This document shows, piece by piece, positions 12,801 through 21,500 of a stretch of 64,000 nucleotides of DNA (position 1 is the first letter of the stretch; every line of letters starts with the position of its first letter). The notes below the pieces were generated by a model. It worked only from the letters and a program-made list of their open reading frames with translations. It searched no databases and was not told the origin of the DNA. Source of the stretch: Apostichopus japonicus (Eukaryota > Echinodermata > Holothuroidea > Aspidochirotida > Stichopodidae); contig NC_092575.1 of the NCBI RefSeq assembly GCF_037975245.1, positions 2,175,001 through 2,239,000 of the forward strand, written 5' to 3'. The position numbers and the translations under genes were made by a program.

Positions 12801-12931
12801 CCGGGCCGGTTTTAAGACCCAGTCCGCCCCTGATTGAAAACATACATACCGGACAGACTAAGCCCGGAATTCTTGAACATAAAGTTACATAAAGTATTAA
12901 ACAGAGACTTACCTTTACTCTGCGAAGACAT
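6855..12931 (-). CDS. Candidate three-exon gene for a 71-residue protein
   Basis: The exons, in transcript order, are 12931-12913, 7410-7303 and 6943-6855. The first runs from ATG (MSSQSK) to donor AAAG|gtaagt. The second lies between a TCTTTTAG acceptor and an ACCAG|gtaagt donor. The last follows a TTCTCAG acceptor and ends in TAA. Phases agree at both junctions (one base carried each time), giving 216 nt in total. The product is hydrophilic and acidic, with residues such as HFHLFLKQELECIKPELQ and a PSSDDET C-terminus. No signal peptide or membrane segment is seen and I do not recognise the family. The first intron is about 5.5 kb and contains an hAT-type element and an exon-like segment on the opposite strand. 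The ATG lies next to a GC-richer promoter-like stretch. Further small exons in the large intron cannot be excluded. Confidence 0.5.
7411..9825. other. Intronic sequence
   Basis: The large first intron of the small minus-strand gene. A minus-strand ORF at 7642-7826 ends in a donor-like GACAG|gtaata, but its phase does not fit the flanking exons. Nothing else was recognised. Confidence 0.35.
9826..9905 (+). repeat. SINE core fragment
   Basis: The stretch GCCTACCTCAGTGTTTCAG ... GGATGGGGATTG matches, with changes, the stretch at 56570-56640 (GCCTACCTGAGTATTTGAG ... GGATGGGGACGTT). Such blocks are typical of the conserved central or 3' part of tRNA-derived SINEs in marine animals. The family name is uncertain. 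Confidence 0.5.
10024..10146 (+). CDS. Orphan plus-strand exon candidate
   Basis: A segment of 123 nt (a multiple of three) with a very good acceptor (CTTTATTTCAG) and donor (ATTCAG|gtaaga). Two frames stay open. The first (phase 0) is Ser/Glu/Asp-rich, with residues such as ESSATSEESTSDEGRTEEVQ. The third (phase 2) is basic and helical-looking, with KVQQQVRKALLMREGLKKF. No domain is recognisable. It lies inside the intron of the minus-strand small gene, so it would belong to an overlapping plus-strand gene whose other exons I could not connect. Confidence 0.4.
10147..11270. other. Intronic, nothing recognised
   Basis: AT-rich. An inverted repeat ATATGAGGTTTTTATTAAAAACCTCATAT-like hairpin lies at about 10604-10632. 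No coding or RNA signal was seen. Confidence 0.35.
11271..11740. repeat. Pair of diverged direct repeats
   Basis: Copies at about 11271-11395 and 11613-11740 share CAATGACACATCGGTG, AACGCTG.CAATCT, TTAGTAT-like, CCCCTTTA.TAAAGTGTA and TCGTCCA in the same order. The origin is unknown; it may be an internal duplication of an old transposon. Confidence 0.65.
12304..12832. mobile_element. Non-autonomous hAT-type DNA transposon, complete
   Basis: The 529-bp element starts CAGTGGCGGCCTGG and ends CCAGTCCGCCCCTG. The ends are imperfect inverted repeats (the outer 14 bases match at 12 positions). It is flanked by a perfect 8-bp duplication, ATTGAAAA, at 12296-12303 and 12833-12840. An 8-bp duplication with CAG...CTG ends is the signature of the hAT superfamily. 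There is no transposase ORF. It sits 81 bp downstream (in transcription direction) of the first exon of the small minus-strand gene, inside intron 1. Confidence 0.85.
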
Positions 12932-13260
12932 TTCTCTAGTGTAACAAGCACAAAATAGGCTGCCTGGATCTAGTGAGACAGTATCCACTCTGAGTAAATC
13001 TCATTGCGAACCAACGCGTTGTAACGTTGTCAAAATTTCCACAAAAAAAAGAACACATGTTCCTGTTTGTGCACGCCTATCTTTTGATACAAACACGAGA
13101 AAACGTCGCTCGGTTTTCTCGTGCTCTCATTGGACGAAAGATTCACAGGGCGGATCCAGACTTCTGGCGGGAATTATTTTTCCCACTTCGACGCGGCATA
13201 TTAGCGTAATGGGCGTGGACTATCGGTCGTTGTTACGGCTTATTGGTCCACGTCACAGAC
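12932..13260. promoter_or_regulatory. Promoter-like region upstream of the small minus-strand gene
   Basis: Richer in CpG than its surroundings. It contains ATTGG/CCAAT boxes near 13126 and 13245, a GC box (GGGCGTGG) near 13211 and an E2F-like TGGCGGGAA near 13165. It abuts the minus-strand ATG at 12931. No TATA box is evident. It might be bidirectional, but I found no plus-strand first exon close by. Confidence 0.45.
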
Positions 13261-13475
13261 TATGCAGTGATATCTCTCGGGTGTTTGTTTGGGTGCTGGA
13301 AGTTCTCAATTAAGTTACATGTCAGGGATTCTAGTACACGTATATGGCAAGCCATGTGGGTCAAACACTGCATAATATATCCGCGTATTAATTTATCTGT
13401 GCAACCGATGTGAATGCTCCGCATTCGAATACGAAGTGCTAAGCACACAAGTAATACACGTCCGTGTCGCGGGCA

Positions 13476-13755
13476 TATGGCAAGCCGTTTTAACATTTAC
13501 CTCGCAATTCGACTTAAGTCGAATACATTTCACTTAAGTGGAGTTCAATTTCACTTAAGCAGAATACTATTTAACTTAAGTGGAATTCTATTTCACTTAA
13601 GTGGAATACCATTCCACTTAAGCTTAATTGTATTTTACTTAAGCTGAATTCATCAACTTGTCACTGCATTTTACTTAAGCTAAATTCTATTTCACTTAAG
13701 TGGAATTGCATTCCACTTAAGTGGAATTGTATTCCACTTAAGTGGAAATGCATTT
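13476..13755. mobile_element. CTTAAG palindrome array with a TATGGCAAGCC terminus
   Basis: It starts with TATGGCAAGCCGTTTTA, the same 17 bases that begin the element at 17262. An array follows in which CTTAAG, usually within CACTTAAGTG, recurs about every 20 bp, roughly a dozen times, separated by GAATTC-like or AATT-containing spacers. The last clear unit ends near 13746. The matching right terminus was not found, so this copy may be right-truncated. A second TATGGCAAGCC lies at about 13347 in the same orientation. Confidence 0.6.
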
Positions 13756-15057
13756 TGCCCACCGAAGAAAACGAAACTTGTATTTTTCTTAGAAGACATT
13801 CGATTGGATTGTACTTGGTCCGATTGAAGATAGTGACCAATGAAAATGAATTTAACATCAATTTAAAGTTAAGAAAAATCCTTTCCAAAACCGTTTGAAC
13901 TAAATTTGTCAGATCACCGGAAATGGCAGTTCCAGAGCTTGAGAATGACCAACCCGATGTACACTTTGGCCTGAGAACCAAGTATTTCCCACTAGTTTTT
14001 TTTTTTGGTCAATTTGTTTTAGTGCTCTGACTATACGTCAGTCTGCCCTCTATCGTCATGATCATTGATGTTGCATATGTTAGTTTCACTGTCCAGTCGC
14101 TTACAACAACTTCATTGCATTTCGATTAACTCATTTTAATCAAACCCCTTATTTTGTAGCAGAAATACGACCGCATTCTATAGCTTTACGGATCCAGTGT
14201 TATATATACCTTGTCGATTTTCTGACGACTTTTCTTTACCAGCTGCGATCCACGTTTAGTTGCATAGTACATATAGCATCCAACATTGTCAAGTATATTG
14301 TCCACCGACACACTTCTCCCCCAAAAAAATCAAAATATGCAGACATTCTGGAATAAATCTGGTTTCCCATCTGGTTTTACTCTTCAATTTTGCATGACTG
14401 AATGAATGAATATCAGTGCTTTGTAGTATAAGGCAGAGGAAGGGCTGTTTCTGTCCACTCCCGTACGTACATTGTTGACATTAACATCCGGGTAGTAGCA
14501 CCACAGGCATATCTCTCTCTATATATATAACACACGCTAGACTGCAGAATAGAGATCATTCCAACTACACTGTCACAAAATAATCTGAAAACACTAGGAA
14601 TAAAGGAAGGTATTTGTTCACAACCTGTAGATTCAGAAACATTAATTCAATTAACATAAACTTAGGAGAAATCCAGGATTCATAAAAGAATGAAACGTTT
14701 TTGAAGTTAAAAACATGTCATCACTTCCTCAATTACATAGCTAGAAAACTGCAGTGTATCGCGGTAATTACACGTTCTTTAGTATCGATACATACATACC
14801 CTATACTAACTGATGTGCTTTTACCTGGTGTACAATAGAACCAGTAACCGTGACGGAAATAGGTTCAAAGATCGTTGTAGGGTATAGTGTGAGTGCTATC
14901 AACGATTGACGAATATAGGCTGCAGTTATTTGAAAATTGTTAAAGGACTTAACACAACTGATGCATTAAAATGTATTAAGCCCAGCTCGGGAGAACGAAT
15001 GCAAATAACTCACACACATGTTCCACATGACGTAAAGTTTACGTTTAGAATGAATTC
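13756..15057. other. Intergenic sequence
   Basis: No gene, RNA or clear repeat recognised. A minus-strand ORF (13661-13981) runs through the CTTAAG array and is an artefact of it. Confidence 0.4.
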
Positions 15058-15333
15058 GTGAACAATTAAACATTTTGCAGAAAAATGAGTTGACGAAAAT
15101 TTTTATTTGTTTACTTCATTCTAAATGCTCAATTGGACAGAAACATGTTGAATTGACGAGATACGATAAGTTTTCAATTAACAATTTTGCAGAAAATTGT
15201 TCAATTGCTCAGTTGGAATGAAGTGAACAATTGAACATTTTGCAGAAAAATGTTGGATTGACGAGATACGATAAGTTGTCAATTGAACATTTTGCAGAAA
15301 ATTGTCCAATTGCCCAGTTAGAGCAATTATTGA
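15058..15333. repeat. Tandem repeat rich in CAATTG
   Basis: Roughly 100-bp units contain GAATTGACGAGATACGATAAG, TTTTGCAGAAAA and CAATTG motifs in alternating orientation. About two full units and partial flanks are present. It is another local cluster of a short palindrome. Confidence 0.7.
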
Positions 15334-16318
15334 GCAACCCAACAGTTCCGGATCTTTAATAAGATATTATCTTGTTATCTAAACAATTTACTGAAAAATG
15401 TCAACTTATGGGGCAAAGTTTTTCTGATGTTGAAGTAACTTTGAAGCTTCCGTAGATTAGCATTTAGCGTTTTATGAATAGAGACAATACATATCCTGAA
15501 TTTATTGAAGCTAGCGAACAGGGTCAATTAACCCAATATATGAATAGGCCTAGGTAATTTAAATTTCCGACTGTCGCACTCCAATTTTCCAACTATCGTC
15601 AGCTTTACCAAGTTTGGGGTGAGATCCCCACACCCCTCTCTAGCGACGTCCCTGTGCCCACGTGAGTACTTTCAATTGACAGTTGCTTATTTCATAACAT
15701 TTTATATACTGTCATGTTAAACCAATCATCCTTTTACCTTTCATTAATCATGTACGGTACGTTTTATTTCAGTGTAGCGAATCCAACGAAGACCGGAAAG
15801 TAACTCGTTCCTTATCGACCGCCGCTCCGTTTGCTAAACCTTCTGGTTGATGTCCTTTTAATATTTGATCGTTGGGTCACGTGCGGAGTGCGAGGGATAT
15901 CACATGATGGGATGGGGATCAGGATACGAGAGTTCGGTGAAAGCTGGATAGGCATTCATTCGTCATTGATTCCCTCTGATCATTAACGTTCACAAATCAT
16001 CGATTATTCTTCACATTTAAAATATACTTCGATGTAAATATTACATAGGCCTAACGGTTATTTTTGTAAATGATGACCACATTCAAATCAACATCCACAT
16101 TCAAAGAATTGAAAAGAGAACTTACATACTGAATGAAAGATTGCTTCCTTGTTACGTTAATGTATGGTGTGATCGAAAATCAGATAAAAGCCAATACCCA
16201 GATTCGTTTTACTCACCAAATTTATATCTCCGTCTAACTGTGTATTATTTAAAGTTGATGACGTCACAATTTTCTCTTGACAGCCGCTCGTGACGTTGCT
16301 CGATCCTCTGATACCATC

Positions 16319-19300
16319 ATGGCCGCCAAGAAAATACATCAAGATCTAAAAGAACTCAAGACCTCATGTCTTGATACGAGAGAAAAGTTACATTTTCAGG
16401 TGAGGGTAAAGGTCTAATAATTATTTTAATTGGCATTGATGATGTCACGTGATATATTGTGTGTAAACTGGATTTAGAATATTTGCAATCAAGAGATCAC
16501 TTTTCGATATGATAGGTATTCGCTGATGAAACATTTATTGTGGACACCGAAGAACAACTGGTAGAGAGAACTGACTCAACCCTCAAAACAGGTAAGGAGA
16601 AATAAATTCCTATCCATTACTATTTAATACAAGGTTACGATGAAAACTTTTCTAGGTATTTTCACCTTGGAAGGTTTACCAAAGGCCTTTTATGAATTCG
16701 ATTAAATTTTTGTAATATTTCGTCGCCAACTCACATTTCCATCAAATAACAAATCAGGTGAAAACTTCAAATAAAATTCGACTTCATTATTTGACATGAA
16801 CGTAAGTCATGTTATTTAACCAGATTTTATGCGATGTTAGTTCGAATAACATCTCTTATGTCAAACCAAGTAAAAAAAAAAACACTGTTTCCAAGACCTA
16901 ATGAGAAAATCAATTTTAGCAAATGAAAGTTAAAAAAAAGTAACATAGGATCTCGTTATAAAAAGGATTAACACATATTCCCATCAATGGCAACTGTTTT
17001 CACGATAATTTGTTTCTTCTAATAGCCCGGCAATTAGCAAGATCGGAAGTGATGCTTTGTCGCCCTCACATTCCATTTGTCGTTAAAATGGGACGTAACA
17101 AGTGAACTTGGTCAGCAAATTTGAGTAGATGACATCTGACTCCCCCGTTCTTCATTCTGGAGAAACAAAAATATATTAAGTTGTTATTTTAAAATCTGAA
17201 CATGCGCATTTGTCAATCTGTCCTTTCTTGTCTTTTCAATAGCTGCTTGTGACCTTGCTCGTATGGCAAGCCGTTTTACTTTTTATTCAATATTTAATGA
17301 TATCTTTAATTATTTGATGATATCATTAAATCAATTGTTGATATCAAGAATTCGAATTGTTGATATCATTAAATCAATTAATGATATCATTAATTCAGTT
17401 CATTTCTTGATATCAATAATTCATTTAATGATATCATTAAATGAATTAGTGATATCAAGAAATGATTTAAAGATATCTTTAAATGTATTTGTGATATGTA
17501 CATATCACTAATTCGAATTGGTGATATGTACATATCACTAATTCGATTTAATGATATCAACAAATATGACGTCATATTTACTGATATCACTAATTCGAAT
17601 TGGTGATATGTACATATCACTAATTCGAGTTACTGATATCATGAAATATGACGTCATATTTACTGATATCACTAATTCGAATTAATGATATGTACATATC
17701 ACTAATTCGATTTAATGATATAAACAATTATGACGTACATATCAAGAATTCGGCCATATTTAATGATATCATTAAATATGGCTGCGATATGTCTGGTTAT
17801 ACGGCGTAGTCTCAGTAACTCATCCGTACATAGGCCTAATGGAACTAAGCTGGTGGTAGTTGGTATGGGTCTAGTGCAGTGCAGTATACATTACATTAGT
17901 TATACGGTAGGCTCAATACGTAAAACTACTCTTAATATGGCGGGGATTGAAGCTCAACCAGTTCTAGACAGAATATAATGCACTAACCGCACTGCACTGT
18001 ACTTCCCGCCACATAATCCCAGGCGCTCAAACTGAGAGCGTAATTGATGATATCATTAAATATGGCCGAATTCGTGATATGTACGTCATATTTGATGATA
18101 TCATTAATTGGAATTTATGATATCAAAAATTCTAATTAATGATATCATTAAATATGGCCGAATTCGTGATATGTACGTCATATTTGATGATATCATTAAC
18201 TGGAATTTATGATATCAAAAATTCGAATTAATGATATCATTAAATATGGCCAAATTCGTGATATGTACGCCATATTTGATGATATCAATAATTGGAATTT
18301 ATGATATCATTAAATATGGCCGAATTCGTGATATGTACGTCATACTTTTTGATATCATTAATTTAAATACAGATATCTGAAATTGCATTTATGATATCTT
18401 AAATTGAATTATTGATATCTATAATAGTTCATCTATTTTAAGATATCACAAATTCAATTCTTGATATCAGAAAGTTTAATTATGATATCATCAAATAAAA
18501 TAATGATATCAATAATTTCCTTGCACCAATTAATGATATCATCAAATATGACGTACATATCATTAAAACAATTTCAGATATCATGAAATAATTCATGATA
18601 TCATGAAATAATTGTTGATATCATTAAATAATTGTTGATATCAATAAATACTGAATAAAAAATAAAATGGCTTGCCATATGCTCGCGTGTTTCAAAACAT
18701 GCTTGCTGCCCACTATTCATCACAATCACGACTCAGAAACACATGAAGGATATTGCGCCTGCTGGAATGGAAGTTGTGGTTTACAGACCTCGCCACTTCT
18801 GCCATGGATTGACCCTTCATCACAAAGGCGAGTTAATTCCTGCCAAGTTAAATAGGTTTTGCATAACTTGACTGACGTCATCAAATTGTAAGTGATCTAT
18901 GCATAATCTTAGAAGGCATATCAAGTGATGGATTTATTGTAAAATAAATTAATTGTTGTTACAATAAATTAATAATATTACTTCTTCCTTACTTTTTTTC
19001 ATAGTTGTATGTGACGTCGCCCGGAAGAAAGGGGAAAGCAGAAGTGGAAAAAAAAGCTTAAGAAAAAAAAGGTGATATGTAGCTAGCGCCCTCTATTTCA
19101 GATGTAGGATAGCTAGGCAGAGGTTATGGTTGAAAAGAGGACAACATTATGTAAGTCTATATAGTATATAGGTTTATTATTCATATTAAATTTTATTGTA
19201 TCATTCTTGAGCAATAATAAAGAGATATGCAAATCGGTGCTAATACTGAGAAACAGAAATTATTTAATTTCTTGATTTTGAATAAATTACAGCCACAACA

Positions 19301-19669
19301 AACAGCAGACTGACGCCACTGGACTGGACACGTCACAGAACAGAAACGATGTAAAAGAAGGAAACCAAGATTCTCACCAAGGTTAGCTCAAATTACTTTA
19401 TTTTTAAGGTTACATATCATCATAATTTGCACGTATTTTGTGGAAGCAGCCCCTGTATATTTTATGGGACCGCCATCAAATTCCATTACATTTCCACTTC
19501 TACCGTGAATATTAAGCTTTCAATGACTTGATTTATGTTGCCTCTACTGCCTTCCTTTACGATGAACATATTGCCAAAACACCCATTCGTCGAACCAATC
19601 AGACCGCAAAAACTGGTCAAGTGGGAGGGGCCTAGTGACGTATCTGACAATGACCTCGATTAACATCAG
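16319..19669 (+). CDS. Unrecognised multi-exon gene, N-terminal exons well supported
   Basis: Exon 1 is 16319-16399. It starts ATG GCC (MAAKKIHQDLKELKTSC...) and ends CAG|gtgagg; its 5' part follows a CTTGACAG acceptor at 16283. Exon 2 is 16516-16591 and encodes VFADETFIVDTEEQLVERTD; its donor is ACAG|gtaagg. Exon 3 is 19005-19071 (VVCDVARKKGESRSGKKS, basic). It then joins in phase to 19603-19656, which gives RPQKLVKWEGPSDVSDNDLD and TAA. Alternatively it joins to 19293-19381 (SHNKQQTDATGLD...), which leaves a different phase. The product would be short, coiled or charged at the start, with a basic centre and an acidic tail. I see no known domain. The motif TGTGACNTNGCNCG occurs just inside three acceptor-preceded segments (16284, 17243, 19005), which suggests exon duplication. 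The 3' structure is uncertain. Confidence 0.45.
17262..18679. mobile_element. TIR-bounded foldback element packed with GATATC palindromes
   Basis: The left end is TATGGCAAGCCGTTTTA and the right end TAAAATGGCTTGCCATA; these are inverted repeats matching at 16 of 17 bases. The flanks carry an identical 6-bp sequence, TGCTCG, at 17256-17261 and 18680-18685, as expected of a target-site duplication. The 1418-bp interior has two arms of recurring GATATC, mostly as TGATATCATTAAAT-like units every 15-40 bp. The arms are inverted relative to each other: AAGAATTCGGCCATATTTAA on the left faces TTAAATATGGCCGAATTCGT on the right. A non-palindromic centre spans about 17790-18040. It has no transposase. 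It interrupts an acceptor-preceded exon-like segment at 17243. The superfamily is not recognised. Confidence 0.7.
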
Positions 19670-19904
19670 GTATATTATTATTTTTCTTCTTTTCTCGTTG
19701 CACATAATTTTATGACGTCACACGATGGTGTCCAGCCGACTGAGCCGAGCCATAGTGTTAAAGAAAATCGACCGTGCGCGAACACTTTTAATTTTTTTTC
19801 CTTCAACTTTTAATGTACAATAATTGCAGATGTTTGAACATATTACTTTTTTCTTATTACGATACTTATGTAAATGAAATAATGGAGATTTTAGACAATC
19901 GAAA

Positions 19905-20302
19905 AGCGCAAAGAAATGTAAGTCAAGAATGTGACCTCTGGAATGTTAAAAGTCCACCGCTCTACCAACTACAGCTATCCAGCAATTAGTTGGTGGCGAT
20001 CCCGTGAAAGCCTACCCTACCGCTCTCAGGATTGTATCGCATGAAACTGGGGCGTGATCAGTGGTTACACGGTATGCAATGAACTGTGGCTTCTGACTGG
20101 CGCCCCAAAGAAATGTAAGTCAAGAATGTGACCTCTGGAATGTTACAAGTCCATCGCTCTACAAACTACAGCTATCCAGCGATTAGTTGGTGGCGATCCC
20201 GTAAAAGCCTACCCTACCGCTCTCAGGATTGTATCGCATGAAACTGGGGTGTGATCCCTGGTTACACGGTATGCAATAAACTGTGGCTTCTGACTGGCGC
20301 CC
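19905..20302 (-). repeat. Tandem pair of tRNA-related SINE copies
   Basis: Two about 199-bp copies (19905-20103 and 20104-20302) are nearly identical. Read on the minus strand, each contains GGATAGCTGTAGTTGGTAGA (box A like) and a TGGACTT.TAAC segment resembling a tRNA anticodon arm, followed by GGTCACATTCTTGAC where a degenerate box B would lie. The rest includes GGTGGCGATCCC on the plus strand. Tandem SINE dimers are uncommon but known. Confidence 0.55.
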
Positions 20303-20335
20303 CCAGCAAACAAATGGCTATACAGGGATCGCCAC

Positions 20336-20405
20336 CAAACCAAGGGCTAAATAACTCAGTTGATAGAGCGCTGGACTTGTAACCCAAAGGCCACTGGTTC
20401 GGATC
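20336..20405 (+). repeat. tRNA-like sequence, probably SINE head
   Basis: The segment TAACTCAGTTGATAGAGCGC (box A), CTTGTAA (anticodon loop resembling tRNA-Thr TGT) and GGTTCGGATC (box B) is arranged as in a tRNA. The acceptor stem does not pair well and no CCA-ready end is seen, so it is more likely the head of a tRNA-derived SINE than a functional tRNA. The preceding GGGATCGCCACCAA is the inverse of a motif in the adjacent SINE pair. Confidence 0.5.
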
Positions 20406-20525
20406 ATGTTAGCAAATAATTGCCCTTTTCTGTGTACGATTGGACTTGATGTATTAATTGTTCTGTTACTGAATGTGTTTCTACAAGCTTCAACTAAATT
20501 GATGTAATTTTACCTATATCAGCAG

Positions 20526-20619
20526 GGTGAGGCCTGGGACGTGAACGATATGTTTGCTACAAACGAGGCTGGCTTTGGTTATAAATCATCCTTTGATGGA
20601 ACCATGTCTGAGTGTACAC
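20526..20619 (+). CDS. LsmAD-like orphan exon (ataxin-2 family resemblance)
   Basis: The 94-nt segment lies between a TATCAGCAG acceptor and an ACAC|gtaagt donor. Its open frame reads AWDVNDMFATNEAGFGYKSS, then FDGTMSECT. The pattern W-D-x-N-D-M-F-x-x-N-E-x5-x-S-[FY]-D-x-[ST]-[ML]-S-x-x-T is that of the LsmAD domain found in ataxin-2 and its yeast relative Pbp1. No Lsm domain or PAM2 motif was found nearby. The required phase (0) does not match the exon ends at 19381 or 19669. It may be one exon of a larger gene, or a stranded duplicate. The similarity was judged by eye. Confidence 0.45.
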
Positions 20620-20812
20620 GTAAGTGATTCTACTTCTGTTAAAATCATCATGGAATTAGTCTGGTCAATATTCGTCCAAGGAACACGGAACATAATTTTA
20701 AAGATTGGTTCAGGTGAATGTGCAATGCATCCACTGAGTGTGTACCTTTCTATAATTGGACTTACTACAGACGGGAGAGGGCCTGTCGTCCTGCTAAAGC
20801 AGATCAAGGCAA

Positions 20813-21276
20813 CAGGGGCGTAGCGAAGGTTTTTTTGTTGGGGGGGGGTAGAGAATTTGATTTGCCGACGGATCTGGAAGTGGTGACTGAAATGGGGGAG
20901 GGGTCTAAGGGGAGGGGGTGTCCCCCTCACCTTTGGCAATTTTTTAGTTTTGAAACGTCCTTAGATGCAATCTGGTGCATATTTTAAGTCAAATTTGATT
21001 TGCCGACGGATCTGGAAGTGGTGACTGAAATGGGGGAGGGGTCTAAGGGTAGGGGGTCTACCCCTCCCCTTTGGAAAATTTTTAGTTTTGAAACGTCCTT
21101 AGATGCAATCTGGTGCATATTTTAAGTCAAATTTGGCACGGAAGAAGCTCCCGTTCTCCTTTTCTCTATTCAGCTTTCCTTCTTTCTTCCCCTTCCGCTC
21201 TCTTCACCTTTTCTCCTTTTGCCGACAGACCCAAAATTTGCCGACAGCGACCAAATTATTGGTCGCTACGCCCCTG
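20813..21276. mobile_element. hAT-type MITE, complete
   Basis: It has perfect 14-bp terminal inverted repeats: CAGGGGCGTAGCGA at the left and TCGCTACGCCCCTG at the right. A perfect 8-bp target duplication, CAAGGCAA, lies at 20805-20812 and 21277-21284. The 464-bp interior holds a tandem duplication of about 139 bp (20854-20992 and 20993-21130) containing GATTTGCCGACGGATCTGG and AAACGTCCTTAGATGCAATC. There is no coding capacity. Eight-base duplications and CAGGGG ends place it in the hAT superfamily. It is inserted in a segment that would be open reading frame across the join if the element were absent. Confidence 0.9.
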
Positions 21277-21284
21277 CAAGGCAA

Positions 21285-21391
21285 TGAAGAAAGCAGGGCA
21301 AGCCAATCAGGCCAACAAAATCAAAAAGCGTACAAAGAAAACCTGTCAGTCAAAGAAAACAGGCATTCCCTCCTGATTAAAAAAAAAAATT
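21285..21391 (+). pseudogene. Open reading frame segment interrupted by the hAT MITE
   Basis: The sequence on either side of the MITE joins, with one copy of the CAAGGCAA duplication, into open frames. One reads RRERACRPAKADQ on the left and GNEESRASQSGQQNQKAYKE on the right. Another reads VVLLKQIKA into MKKAGQANQANKIKKR and stops at TGA (21374-21376). An acceptor-like TACTACAG precedes 20770, and a poly-A-rich tract follows. It may be the last exon of the gene holding the LsmAD-like exon, now disrupted. The frame cannot be fixed from the sequence alone. Confidence 0.3.
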
Positions 21392-21500
21392 CAAAACTTA
21401 GAATTCAAAATAAAAGAATTCAAAACTTAGAATTCAAAATACAAAGATTCAAAAAATTCAAACTTCAAATTTTAAAAATTAAATATTAAAAATTTAAAGA
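21380..21500. repeat. A-rich repeat with GAATTC units
   Basis: Short imperfect repeats of AAAACTTAGAATTCAAAAT and derivatives fade into poly-A. This is simple low-complexity DNA. Confidence 0.7.

Noticed and set aside
13414-13981. ORFs on both strands with repeated FHLSGIQFHLS-type residues
   Set aside because: Produced by the CTTAAG palindrome array; periodicity is that of the DNA repeat, not a protein.
17263-17620. ORFs rich in Ile, Ser and Asn over the GATATC array
   Set aside because: Translation of palindromic repeat DNA in both directions.
13476-18679. Regularly spaced palindromic repeats considered as a CRISPR array
   Set aside because: Animal genome context, variable spacing, repeats of about 6-14 bp and inverted arms with TIRs; no cas genes.
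20341-20405. Functional tRNA-Thr gene
   Set aside because: Box A, anticodon loop and box B are recognisable, but the acceptor stem does not pair and it is embedded in SINE-like sequence.
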